From contig NZ_AUHT01000008.1 in assembly GCF_000423325.1 (NCBI RefSeq), forward strand, positions 221,530 through 285,529: 64,000 nucleotides of DNA. The letters are read 5' to 3'. The position numbers were made by a program, and so were the translations under genes. The notes below the pieces were generated by a model. That model saw nothing but the letters and a program-made list of their open reading frames with translations. It ran no database searches and was not told where the DNA came from. Source of the DNA: Lysobacter defluvii IMMIB APB-9 = DSM 18482 (lineage in GTDB: Bacteria; Pseudomonadota; Gammaproteobacteria; Xanthomonadales; Xanthomonadaceae). Of this stretch, positions 46,261 through 56,248 are shown in pieces (positions within the stretch are counted from its first letter, which is position 1; every line of letters begins with the position of its first letter).

Positions 46261-47799
46261 ATGTCCCTCAACCTCGATGCCGCCGTTTCCCAGTCCCTGA
46301 TGCAGCCCGACACGCGGGCGTACTGGGACAATCCCGCCGACGCCCTCCAGCAGCGCCCGCAGCTGCCCGACGTCGAGGGCCCGATGCCGATCGACGACAC
46401 CCCGCCGGTGGCCGGCGAGGCGGTGCAGATCAGCGGCAGCTCCAGCGGCACCCGGCTCCCCTCGGGCGAGACGCCCGACGGCAAGGAGATCGTGCGCGGC
46501 CAGCTGCACCAGGGCGAGCAGGCGACCGTCACCCGCGAGCAGACCATCGTCGAGTACAGCCCCTGGCAGCAGGCGGTGAGCAACGACCAGGTGGTGTTCA
46601 CCACCGGCGAGGGCGACGACACCGTCCAGGTCGACCAGCGTGACGACGGTACCCTGGACATCAGCGTCAACGGCGAAACCTACGAGGTCCGCCTGGCCCA
46701 GGGCCAGGAGCTGACCCTGCGCACCGGCGCCGGCAATGACGTGATCGAGGCCACGCCCAACGTCACCGTCAACATGGTGGTCGATGGCGGTGCGGGCGAC
46801 GACCGCATCACCACTGGCAACGGCGACGACCGCGTCGACGGGGGCAGCGGGGACGACTACATCGCCAGCGCAGGAGGCCGCAACGACCTGTTCGGCAACT
46901 CCGGCAACGACGAGATCCGCGGCGGCGGCCACGTCGACATCATCCATGGCGGTGACGGCGACGACGTGCTGCACGCCGGTACGGGCACCAACTTCGTCGA
47001 AGGCGGCGCCGGCAACGACGTGATCCACGGTGCCGGCGGCGAGGACATCATCTCCGCCGGCCTGGGCGACGACGTGGTCCACCTCAACGGCGGCAGCAGC
47101 CACGTCTACACCGGCCAGGGCGGTGACACGGTCGAGGGCGCCACCGGTGCCGACAAGGTCTACGCCCAGGTTTCGGACCTGATCAACAGCCTCGGCGTCG
47201 ATAAGCCGACGGTGGTGAACGTGGAGATCGACCCGGACGTGGGCCACAGCGTCGAGGTGACCGGCTCGGATGCCTTCCGCCAGCGCGTCGAGGCGGAGAT
47301 GGACTTCTTCCGTGCCTCCCCGGCTGGACAACAGATGCTGGCCGAGTTCGACAAGGCCGCCGAAGCCAAGGGCAACTCGGTGACCATCAAGGAACTGGCC
47401 AACGAGCACAACGGCTATGCGCAGACCTTCAGCGGTGACGCCGACATCGTGAACGGCCGTCCGGGCGCCGGCGGTGACGTGGACATCTCCTACAACCCCA
47501 CCTTCCACATGGACGCCTTCCCGGCCCCCTCGGTGGTGCTCTACCACGAGATGTCCCACGCCTATAACGGCGTGAACGGCACCTTCCTGCCGGGCACCTA
47601 CAGCGGGGAAGGTCCTGACGCACAGGCCCGCGTGCCGAATGCCGAGCGCCAGGCGGTAGGCCTGGAGACCACCGCCCAGCCCTTCGACTTCGACGGCGAC
47701 CCCTCCACCCCGCCGACCACCCACAACCCGATCCACCTGACCGAGAACGGCATCCGCCGCGAGATGGGCCTGCCGGACCGCCCGAGCTACGCACTGTAA
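46261..47799 (+). CDS. M91-family zinc metallopeptidase with RTX-like repeats
   Basis: 512-aa protein. N-terminal ~170 residues are of unknown fold. Residues ~174-290 are Gly/Asp-rich nonapeptide-like repeats of the GGxGxDxhh type (GGAGDDRIT, GGSGDDYIA, GGDGDDVLH) that should bind calcium as a beta-roll. The C-terminal domain has the zinc motif HEMSH (429-433) and NAERQAVGLE, as in M91 proteases such as effectors NleD and HopH1. No signal peptide is seen. Secretion could be type I (repeats), III or another route; this is undetermined. Substrate unknown. Confidence 0.85.
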   Translation: MSLNLDAAVSQSLMQPDTRAYWDNPADALQQRPQLPDVEGPMPIDDTPPVAGEAVQISGSSSGTRLPSGETPDGKEIVRGQLHQGEQATVTREQTIVEYSPWQQAVSNDQVVFTTGEGDDTVQVDQRDDGTLDISVNGETYEVRLAQGQELTLRTGAGNDVIEATPNVTVNMVVDGGAGDDRITTGNGDDRVDGGSGDDYIASAGGRNDLFGNSGNDEIRGGGHVDIIHGGDGDDVLHAGTGTNFVEGGAGNDVIHGAGGEDIISAGLGDDVVHLNGGSSHVYTGQGGDTVEGATGADKVYAQVSDLINSLGVDKPTVVNVEIDPDVGHSVEVTGSDAFRQRVEAEMDFFRASPAGQQMLAEFDKAAEAKGNSVTIKELANEHNGYAQTFSGDADIVNGRPGAGGDVDISYNPTFHMDAFPAPSVVLYHEMSHAYNGVNGTFLPGTYSGEGPDAQARVPNAERQAVGLETTAQPFDFDGDPSTPPTTHNPIHLTENGIRREMGLPDRPSYAL

Positions 47800-47827
47800 G
47801 GACGGCAGGGCAGGACGCCCTGAAAAG

Positions 47828-47859
47828 ACGGGCGGCACGCAAGGACGCGTGCCGCCCGT
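47828..47859. terminator. Bidirectional terminator between metallopeptidase and barrel gene
   Basis: 13-bp stem ACGGGCGGCACGC (47828-47840) with GCGTGCCGCCCGT (47847-47859) between the two convergent genes. Confidence 0.75.
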
Positions 47860-47891
47860 TCCGTTTCTCCCGCCCCCCAAGCTCCCCCAGA

Positions 47892-49082
47892 TCAGAACTT
47901 GTGCGTCACCCGCACATACACGTCCCGGTCCACCCGCTCACGCGTGCCAACCGGATGCCCGATTTCCCTCCGCTCGCGCACCCGCGCCTCCATCGAGGTA
48001 GCGGACGTGAACTTCCACTGGTAGCGGATCTCTGCCGATCTGTCGTTGGGCCGGTAGTCCGGCGACAGCAGCCAGCCGGCGTCGGCGCGACCGATCGCCA
48101 CGCCGATGTTGTGGTCGGGCACGAAGTCGTAAATGCTCCCGAGCACCTGCCACGCAAGGCCGTCTGCATCGCCGGTGCCCCCGGTGCCGGTGGCCACCTC
48201 CAGTGGCGTTTCCAGCGCATAGGCCACTTCCGCCCCGGCCACCAGTCGCGGGCCGCCCTCGCGCAACGGCCACTCCGCGGCAATGCGGGCGTCCACGGCG
48301 GTGTAGTCACTGCGGGAGGGGTGGCCCAAGCCCTGGTCGGCCAGGCTGTCCGGCATCCACGTCACCGACACCATCCGTTGGACGATCGGGCCGAGGGGAC
48401 GCGTGTTCTCCAGGCCGGCGAACAGCGTGGTGCGGCTGTCGCTGTCGTGGAAGTCGAGCGGGGCATGGGCGACGCTGCCGCTGCCCTCCCGGTGCCGGTA
48501 CTGCGCGACCAGGTGCGCGCGCCAGCCCTCGGCCACCGGCACGTCCAGGTGGATACCGTCAGTCCAGTTGATGTCGATGTTGGGGCTGTCGTTGCGGTCG
48601 AGGCCCTTCGAGGCCACGCCGGGCAAGGCAAACGCGGTCTGGAACCGGCCCACCCGCAGGCGCAATCCGTCGTCGGGTGCCTGGTACCCCAGGTAAGCCT
48701 CATCCAGGGTGACGTCACCGAAGGCGGCGCCGGTGCGGGTCGGCGCGTACGCACGAAGGTAGACGTCGCTGCCGTCCTGGTCGGAGCTGAAGCGCCCGGC
48801 GACTCGGGTGCGCAGCTTCCAGCGCTCATCCAGCTGGCGCTCCAGGGCGAGGCGAAGCCGGGCATTGAACGCATCCTGGTCGGACTCGGTACCGTCGCGT
48901 GCAGTGCGCTCGCTGGCAAACCAGCCGCCGCGGAAGTCACCACTGAAGGCCCATTCGCCTGGTTCTGCTGCGCCGGCGACGGCGCCGAGACTCGCGATCA
49001 GGCAGGCACTTGCGAGCAGCCAGCGTGCGGGGCGCGCCGGCGTCAATCGGGGGCGGAGTGGCGCGCGGCGCGGACTGGGCAT
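47892..49082 (-). CDS. Outer-membrane beta-barrel protein (porin-like)
   Basis: 396-aa secreted protein ending in Phe (VRVTHKF), the usual barrel signature. The signal segment WLLASACLIASLGAVAGA is preceded by a long basic n-region. The mature part alternates aromatic/hydrophobic strands with polar turns, e.g. LRVGRFQTAFALPG and YAYAPTRTG-like stretches. The pattern resembles alginate-export or phosphate-selective-type porins, but the family is not certain. The start at 49082 is a best guess; ATG 49139 would lengthen the n-region by 19 residues. Confidence 0.7.
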   Translation of the reverse strand: MPSPRRAPLRPRLTPARPARWLLASACLIASLGAVAGAAEPGEWAFSGDFRGGWFASERTARDGTESDQDAFNARLRLALERQLDERWKLRTRVAGRFSSDQDGSDVYLRAYAPTRTGAAFGDVTLDEAYLGYQAPDDGLRLRVGRFQTAFALPGVASKGLDRNDSPNIDINWTDGIHLDVPVAEGWRAHLVAQYRHREGSGSVAHAPLDFHDSDSRTTLFAGLENTRPLGPIVQRMVSVTWMPDSLADQGLGHPSRSDYTAVDARIAAEWPLREGGPRLVAGAEVAYALETPLEVATGTGGTGDADGLAWQVLGSIYDFVPDHNIGVAIGRADAGWLLSPDYRPNDRSAEIRYQWKFTSATSMEARVRERREIGHPVGTRERVDRDVYVRVTHKF

Positions 49083-49185
49083 CTTCGTGGCCGGAAGGGG
49101 AATGCCGCGAAGGATGATCCCGCCATCGGTTGCCGGCATTGATCGGGGTCAAGGAGTGGCGCACCGGGCGCCCTTGCCATGCGCG

Positions 49186-49224
49186 GGCCCTCACCCCAAC
49201 CCTCTCCCGCAAGCGGGAGAGGGG
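49186..49224 (-). repeat. Dispersed palindrome family A, copy 2
   Basis: Reverse-oriented copy of the unit at 6727-6764, with GGCCCTCACCCCAA preceding CCCTCTCCCGC-AA-GCGGGAGAGGG. Between hppA and the barrel gene. Confidence 0.85.
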
Positions 49225-49237
49225 GAAAGGTCTCCGG

Positions 49238-51265
<2,028 letters not shown>

Positions 51266-51383
51266 GGACCCCTCCCAGCAGAAGTGGACTTACATGGAAT
51301 TTCCGAGTTACGAACCTGTTGTGGTCGCCGTGTGGCCCCCTGTGGCGACGGGTATGACTATGGCATGAAGAGCAGAGAGGAGC

Positions 51384-51414
51384 GGGAACGGGGAACCGGG
51401 AACAGGGAACGGGA
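51384..51414 (+). repeat. Short tandem repeat (GGGAACN)4
   Basis: Four heptamers GGGAACG, GGGAACC, GGGAACA, GGGAACG followed by GGGA. It lies in the spacer between hppA and the secreted-protein gene. Such tracts can vary in copy number. Confidence 0.85.
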
Positions 51415-51555
51415 GGGCGCGGGGCGCCGGATGGGGCCCCGTGGATCGGTGGCGCGGGGTGGCGGCGGCCCAGGCGGTCGGCCCGGATGCGCGCGTGGAC
51501 GTGGCGTTCAGGGGTGGGGTTTCAGGCTGGCGGCGCCCCGGACCGGAATGCCTTT

Positions 51556-52062
51556 ATGCACAAGCAGCTCCTGACTACGTTGGCCGCCGCGGTTCTTGTC
51601 GTGCCCGTGCCTGCTCTCGCCCAGCAGCCTGAGATCGAGCGGCCGGCCGCGGCGCCGCAGGCGGTCGGTGCCGTGCACACGCTCCGGACCATCACCGAGG
51701 CGTGCACGCGGCTGGAGGGGGTGTTCACCGGCAAGGAGGAGCCGCCGTACGCGATCCGCGCCGTGCAGAGCGCGCCGGGGTGCCAGCCGCGGGCGCGCTT
51801 CGATGGGGAGGCGGCACCGGATGCGGGGGAGGGCTGGATCCTCAACGACCGCATCACCGTGCCCAGCGCCGCCTGCGCCGACCAGACCGCCATGGTCGAG
51901 GTCTGGCGCCTGCCGGGCACCGCCGCGCCGCCCGAGCTCGACGCCCAGGGCAAGGCGCGGATCTATTTCAAGGAAGGCCAGCAGGCCCAGCGCCCCGACA
52001 CCAGCCGACTGCAGCGCTACGCTACGACCCTGCGAACCGTGGGCACCTGCGCCGCGCGATAG
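51556..52062 (+). CDS. Secreted hypothetical protein with four cysteines
   Basis: 168-aa protein of unknown function. Signal peptide MHKQLLTTLAAAVLVVPVPALA is cleaved before QQ. The mature protein has Cys50, Cys76, Cys107 and Cys165, fit for two disulfides, in a domain with RTITEACTRLEGVFTG and WILNDRITVPSAAC. No recognisable catalytic motif. The ATG at 51556 gives a proper signal peptide; longer frames do not. It precedes a family B palindrome and is convergent with the phosphofructokinase gene. Confidence 0.75.
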   Translation: MHKQLLTTLAAAVLVVPVPALAQQPEIERPAAAPQAVGAVHTLRTITEACTRLEGVFTGKEEPPYAIRAVQSAPGCQPRARFDGEAAPDAGEGWILNDRITVPSAACADQTAMVEVWRLPGTAAPPELDAQGKARIYFKEGQQAQRPDTSRLQRYATTLRTVGTCAAR

Positions 52063-52071
52063 TCGCCATCC

Positions 52072-52110
52072 GGCGCAATACGCCGCCGGTGGGCGGCTAT
52101 TGGCGCCCTA
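52072..52110. repeat. Dispersed palindrome family B, copy 2
   Basis: GGCGCAATA ... TATTGGCGCC with inner GCCGCC/GGCGGC arms. The final CTA (52108-52110) is the stop codon of the convergent phosphofructokinase gene. Confidence 0.8.
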
Positions 52111-53364
52111 CGCGTTCCAGGGGTCCAGCTTCGGCGTGACCATTTCGTTCTTCAGCGAGACGTACTTCGGCAGGCCGTCCTTGCCGTAGGGCGGCGGTGC
52201 CTCGCCGGCAATCAGCGGCTGCAGGTACCGGCGGGCCTTGTCGGTGATGCCGTAGCCGTCGCGGCGCAGGTAGCTGGCCGGGATCGTCTTTTCCTTGTTG
52301 GCGATCTTTGACAGCGGCGCGGGCTCGATCTTCCAGCGGTACGGGCTGTCGGAGGTGCGCACGATCACCGGCATCACCGAGTTCATGCCCTCCAGCGCGT
52401 ACTCGACGGCCTTCTCGCCCACCGCCATCGCCTGCTCCAGGTCCGTCCTGGACGCCAGGTGGCGGGCCGAGCGCTGCAGGTAGTCGGGCAGGGCCCAGTG
52501 CACCTTGTAGCCCAGCGCGTCCTTGACCCGGCCGGCCAGGTGCGAGGCAACGCCGCCCAGCTGGGTGTGGCCGAAGGAGTCCTTGCCGCCGCCGGCGTCG
52601 GCGACGAAGGCGCCATCCGCCGTGCGGATGCCCTCGCTGGCCACCACCACGCAGTAGCCGACGCGCTCCACCACCGCCTTAACCCGGGCGAAGAAGTCCG
52701 CTTCGTCGAACGGGCGCTCCGGGAACAGGATGATGTGCGGCGCCTCGTCCGGCCTGTTGCCGGCGAGCCCGGCGGCCGCGGCCAGCCAGCCCGCGTGGCG
52801 GCCCATCGCCTCATAGACGAATACCTTGGTGGAGGTGTCCGCCATCGCCGCCACGTCCAGCGCCGCCTCGCGCACCGACACCGCGGTGTACTTGGCCGCC
52901 GAACCGAAGCCGGGACAGCAGTCGGTCACCGCCAGGTCGTTGTCGACCGTCTTGGGCACGCCGACGCAGGTGAGCGGGTAGTCGAACTCCTTCGCCAGCT
53001 TCGACACCTTCAGCGCGGTGTCGGCCGAGTCGTTGCCGCCGTTGTAGAGGAACCAGCGCACGTCGTGGGCGCGGAACACCTCCAGCAGGCGCTCGTACTT
53101 CGCGCGGTCCTCGTCCAGCGACTTGAGCTTGACCCGGCACGAGCCGAACGCGCCGCCGGGCGTATGCGCCAGGCTGCGGATGGTGGCGAGCGATTCCTTC
53201 GAGGTGTCGATCAGCTCCTCGCGCAGGGCGCCGAGGATGCCATTGCGCCCCGCGAGCACCTTGACCCGGCGCGCGCGCGCGGCCTGGATGACGGCGGAGG
53301 CGGTGGCGTTGATGACGGCGGTGACGCCGCCCGACTGGGCGTACAGGAGGGTTCCGGAGGGCAT
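52108..53364 (-). CDS. Pyrophosphate-dependent 6-phosphofructokinase
   Basis: 418-aa glycolytic enzyme that uses PPi instead of ATP and is reversible. Evidence: YAQSGGVTAVINA at the start, GGNDSADTALK near 108-118 (Asp replaces the Gly of the ATP type, the usual PPi marker), VGVPKTVDNDLAVTD with the Lys of PPi enzymes, then EAMGRHAGWLA. Length exceeds the ~320 aa of ATP-PFK. The start at 53364 follows GGAG by 6 nt. The stop codon lies in a family B palindrome. hppA and ppa are nearby, consistent with PPi as an energy currency. Confidence 0.94.
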   Translation of the reverse strand: MPSGTLLYAQSGGVTAVINATASAVIQAARARRVKVLAGRNGILGALREELIDTSKESLATIRSLAHTPGGAFGSCRVKLKSLDEDRAKYERLLEVFRAHDVRWFLYNGGNDSADTALKVSKLAKEFDYPLTCVGVPKTVDNDLAVTDCCPGFGSAAKYTAVSVREAALDVAAMADTSTKVFVYEAMGRHAGWLAAAAGLAGNRPDEAPHIILFPERPFDEADFFARVKAVVERVGYCVVVASEGIRTADGAFVADAGGGKDSFGHTQLGGVASHLAGRVKDALGYKVHWALPDYLQRSARHLASRTDLEQAMAVGEKAVEYALEGMNSVMPVIVRTSDSPYRWKIEPAPLSKIANKEKTIPASYLRRDGYGITDKARRYLQPLIAGEAPPPYGKDGLPKYVSLKNEMVTPKLDPWNA

Positions 53365-53552
53365 TGGTGCTCCATGCATTGGTGCCGGGGAGGCGGGAAA
53401 CCGCGCCGCGCGATGCTTCGGGCAGGTACGCGGTTTGCGTTAAGCTGCCGCCGTTCTGCCCCGGCAATGGACAGGTGCTGCGAGTGTAGCGCCGGCCCGG
53501 CGAGGCACGGTATACACACCGGTGATCGCCGGGTTCCAACAAGGAGACATTG

Positions 53553-54131
53553 ATGCGACTGGTACTACTCGGCGCGCCCGGCTCGGGCAAGGGCACCCAG
53601 GCGGCCCGGATGAAGGAGCACCTGCAGGTCCCGCACATTTCCACCGGCGACCTGCTGCGCGCCGAGGTGGCCGCCGGCAGCAAGCTGGGGCTGGAGGCGA
53701 AGGAAGTCATGGCCCGCGGCGAGCTGGTGTCCGACGCGATCCTGCTGGGCATGCTCGAGGACCGCTTCTCGCGCGATGACACGAAGGACGGCTTCATCCT
53801 TGACGGCTACCCGCGCAACCTGGCCCAGGCCGACGCGCTGTGCGCGCTGCTGGACCGCATCGGCCAGCCGGTCGACAAGGCGGTGCAGCTCGAAGTGCCG
53901 ACCGAGATGCTGGTCGAGCGCATCGCCGGCCGCGCGCAGGCGGAGGGCCGCGCCGACGACACGCCCGAGTCCGTGCGCACCCGCCTGAAGGTCTACGAGG
54001 ACCAGACCGCGCCGGTCGTGGACTTCTTCCGCCAGCGAGGCCTGCTCGGCGTCGTCGACGGCGTGGGTTCGATGGACGAAGTGTTCTCCCGCATCATCGA
54101 AACCCTGCGCCCCGTCCCCCCCATCGGCTAA
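53553..54131 (+). CDS. adk: Adenylate kinase
   Basis: 192-aa enzyme balancing ATP, ADP and AMP. P-loop GAPGSGKGTQ at 8-17, AMP-binding HISTGDLLRAE, GFILDGYPRNLAQAD, and RLKVYEDQTAPVVDFF late. The LID is short (no zinc-binding insert), matching the ~187-aa type. GGAG 9 nt before the ATG at 53553; a TTG one codon earlier is not preferred. It is divergent from the phosphofructokinase gene. Confidence 0.98.
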   Translation: MRLVLLGAPGSGKGTQAARMKEHLQVPHISTGDLLRAEVAAGSKLGLEAKEVMARGELVSDAILLGMLEDRFSRDDTKDGFILDGYPRNLAQADALCALLDRIGQPVDKAVQLEVPTEMLVERIAGRAQAEGRADDTPESVRTRLKVYEDQTAPVVDFFRQRGLLGVVDGVGSMDEVFSRIIETLRPVPPIG

Positions 54132-54157
54132 CCCGCTTCTCCGCTTCTCCGCTCTTC

Positions 54158-54196
54158 CCCCTCTCCCGCTTGCGGGAGAGGGCCGGGGTGAGGGCC
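54158..54196 (+). repeat. Dispersed palindrome family A, copy 3
   Basis: Same unit and orientation as 6727-6764, ending 8 nt before the mpl start codon. It therefore lies in the adk-mpl spacer and in the mpl leader. Confidence 0.85.
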
Positions 54197-54204
54197 CGCC
54201 AACC

Positions 54205-55617
54205 GTGAAGATCCACATCCTCGGCATAGCCGGCACCTTCATGGGCGGCGTCGCCGCCCTGGCCCGCGAACTCGGCCACCAGGTGGAAGGCAGCGACCAG
54301 GCCGTCTACCCCCCGATGTCGACCCAGCTGGAGAAGCTCGGCATCGCGCTCGCGCAGGGCTATGACCCGGCGAACATCGCCGCCGACTGCGACCAGGTGG
54401 TCGTGGGCAACGCGCTCTCGCGCGGCAACCCGGCGGTCGAGCAGGTGCTCGACGACGACCGCGGCTACACCTCCGGTGCCCAGTGGCTTGCCGAAAACGT
54501 GCTGCCCGGCCGCGACACGCTGGCCGTCGCCGGGACCCACGGGAAGACCACCACCACGACCATCCTCGCCTGGCTGCTGCAGGCGGCGGGACGCGAGCCC
54601 GGTTTCCTGATCGGCGGCGTCCCGGACGACTTCGGCGTGTCGGCGCGGGTCGGTGGCGGCCGCGAGTTCGTGGTGGAGGCCGACGAATACGACACGGCCT
54701 TCTTCGACAAGCGCAGCAAGTTCGTGCACTACCGCCCGCTGGTGGCGGTGCTGAACAACCTGGAGTTCGACCACGCGGACATCTTCGAGGATCTGGACGC
54801 GATCAAGCGCCAGTTCCACCACTTCGTCCGCACCGTGCCGCGCCGCGGGCGGCTCATCGTAAACGGCGAGGACCACAACCTCGCGGCGGTGCTGGCGATG
54901 GGCTGCTGGACGCCGGTGGAGAGCTTCGGCATCGAGGGCGCCGAAGCGGCGGACATTCCGTGCCGGGCAAATGGGGCGGCCTTCGACTGGTCGGCACGCC
55001 TGCTCCAGGCCGATGGCAGCGTCTTCGAGGTACTGCACCGTGGCAAGCCACTCGGCGAAGTGCGCTGGCCCCTGCTTGGGCGCCACAACGTCATGAACGC
55101 CCTGGCCGCGATCGCCTCGGTGGCGGCCGTCGGCGTCGACGTCGCCACCGTGCTCCCGGCGCTGTCCGACTTCGCCAGCGTCAAGCGCCGCATGGAACTG
55201 CTCGGCAGCCATGCTGGCATCACCGTCTACGACGACTTCGCCCACCATCCCACCGCCATCCGCACCACCCTGGAAGGCCTGCGCGCGAAGGTGGGGGACG
55301 CTCGGATCGTGGTCGCGCTGGAACCGCGCAGCAACTCCATGCGCCTGGGCGCGCATGCCGATGCGCTCGGTCCTTCGCTGGACCTGGCCGACCTGGTGGT
55401 GTTCCTGCATCGTCCGGAACTGTCGTGGGATGCGGCACGTGTGGTCGGCTCCCTGGCGGGCGAAGGCTTCACCGTCCCGGACGGCGATGCCTTGGTCGCC
55501 CGGCTATGCGAGCACGCGCGCGAAGGCGACCACGTGGTGTTCATGTCGAACGGCGGCTTCGATGGTGCGCCGCGCCGCTTCCTGCAGGCGCTTCGCGATG
55601 GACGCGACGCTCACTGA
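54205..55617 (+). CDS. mpl: UDP-N-acetylmuramate:L-alanyl-gamma-D-glutamyl-meso-diaminopimelate ligase
   Basis: 470-aa Mur-ligase-family enzyme that reattaches recycled murein tripeptide to UDP-MurNAc. It opens KIHILGIAGTFMGGVAALARELGH, the Mpl variant of the MurC start. ATP loop VAGTHGKTTTT. The mid-region has FFDKRSKFVHYRP and LNNLEFDHADIFEDL, and the C-terminal domain DDFAHHPTAI. GTG start at 54205 with a repeat element just upstream and no clear ribosome site. Confidence 0.95.
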   Translation: MKIHILGIAGTFMGGVAALARELGHQVEGSDQAVYPPMSTQLEKLGIALAQGYDPANIAADCDQVVVGNALSRGNPAVEQVLDDDRGYTSGAQWLAENVLPGRDTLAVAGTHGKTTTTTILAWLLQAAGREPGFLIGGVPDDFGVSARVGGGREFVVEADEYDTAFFDKRSKFVHYRPLVAVLNNLEFDHADIFEDLDAIKRQFHHFVRTVPRRGRLIVNGEDHNLAAVLAMGCWTPVESFGIEGAEAADIPCRANGAAFDWSARLLQADGSVFEVLHRGKPLGEVRWPLLGRHNVMNALAAIASVAAVGVDVATVLPALSDFASVKRRMELLGSHAGITVYDDFAHHPTAIRTTLEGLRAKVGDARIVVALEPRSNSMRLGAHADALGPSLDLADLVVFLHRPELSWDAARVVGSLAGEGFTVPDGDALVARLCEHAREGDHVVFMSNGGFDGAPRRFLQALRDGRDAH

Positions 55618-55636
55618 CGGCTCGACCTGCCTGCGC

Positions 55637-55642
55637 TAGGCT
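55637..55642 (+). promoter_or_regulatory. -10 element for leaderless LON-like gene
   Basis: TAGGCT, 7 nt before the ATG at 55650. Confidence 0.4.
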
Positions 55643-55649
55643 CGTCCCG

Positions 55650-56231
55650 ATGCAATCCCAGTCCTTGCCCCTGTTCCCGCTGCCGACCGTGCTGGTGCCC
55701 GGTGCGGCGCTCGGCCTCCGGGTCTTCGAACCACGCTACCTGGACCTGGTGCGCGAATGCAGCCGCAACCAGTCCGGCTTCGGCATCTGCCTGCTGGTCG
55801 ATGACGGCTCGGGCGAGGCTTCCGCGGCGGCGGCGTTCGGGACCGAGGCGGTGATCGAGGACTTCGACACCGGCGACGACGGCCTGCTGACGATCACCGT
55901 GCGTGGCCGGCGCCGCTTCCGCGCCGACACCGTGCGCGTGCGCGACAATGGCCTGCAGGTCGCGACCGTGGAGTGGCTGGAGCCGGATCCGGTCGAGCCC
56001 CTGCGTCCCGAGCACGGCCTGCTGGCGATGCTGCTGCGCGGCCTGCTCGAGCAGGTCGGCGGCGAGCATGCCGACAGCCTGGACCAGCGTTCGGACGATG
56101 CCGCCTGGGTCGGCTGGCGCCTGACCGAGATGCTTCCGCTCAGCGACACGCAACGCCAGCAGCTGCTGCAGGAAGACGATCCCCACGTCCGCCTGGACAG
56201 CCTGCTCGGGTTGTTGCCGGACGCGGACTGA
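55650..56231 (+). CDS. LON-protease substrate-binding-domain protein
   Basis: 193-aa stand-alone Lon N-terminal (LAN/PUA-like) domain. Family pattern: SLPLFPLPTVLVPGAALGLRVFEPRYLDLVREC at the start (first part LPLFPLPTVLVPG), then TVRGRRRFR and a helical C-terminus. It lacks the ATPase and protease parts of Lon and is thought to bind proteins or peptides; role unknown. It follows mpl by 32 nt; TAGGCT placed 7 nt before the ATG suggests its own leaderless transcript. Confidence 0.85.
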   Translation: MQSQSLPLFPLPTVLVPGAALGLRVFEPRYLDLVRECSRNQSGFGICLLVDDGSGEASAAAAFGTEAVIEDFDTGDDGLLTITVRGRRRFRADTVRVRDNGLQVATVEWLEPDPVEPLRPEHGLLAMLLRGLLEQVGGEHADSLDQRSDDAAWVGWRLTEMLPLSDTQRQQLLQEDDPHVRLDSLLGLLPDAD

Positions 56232-56248
56232 CGCGCCGCAGGAACAGC

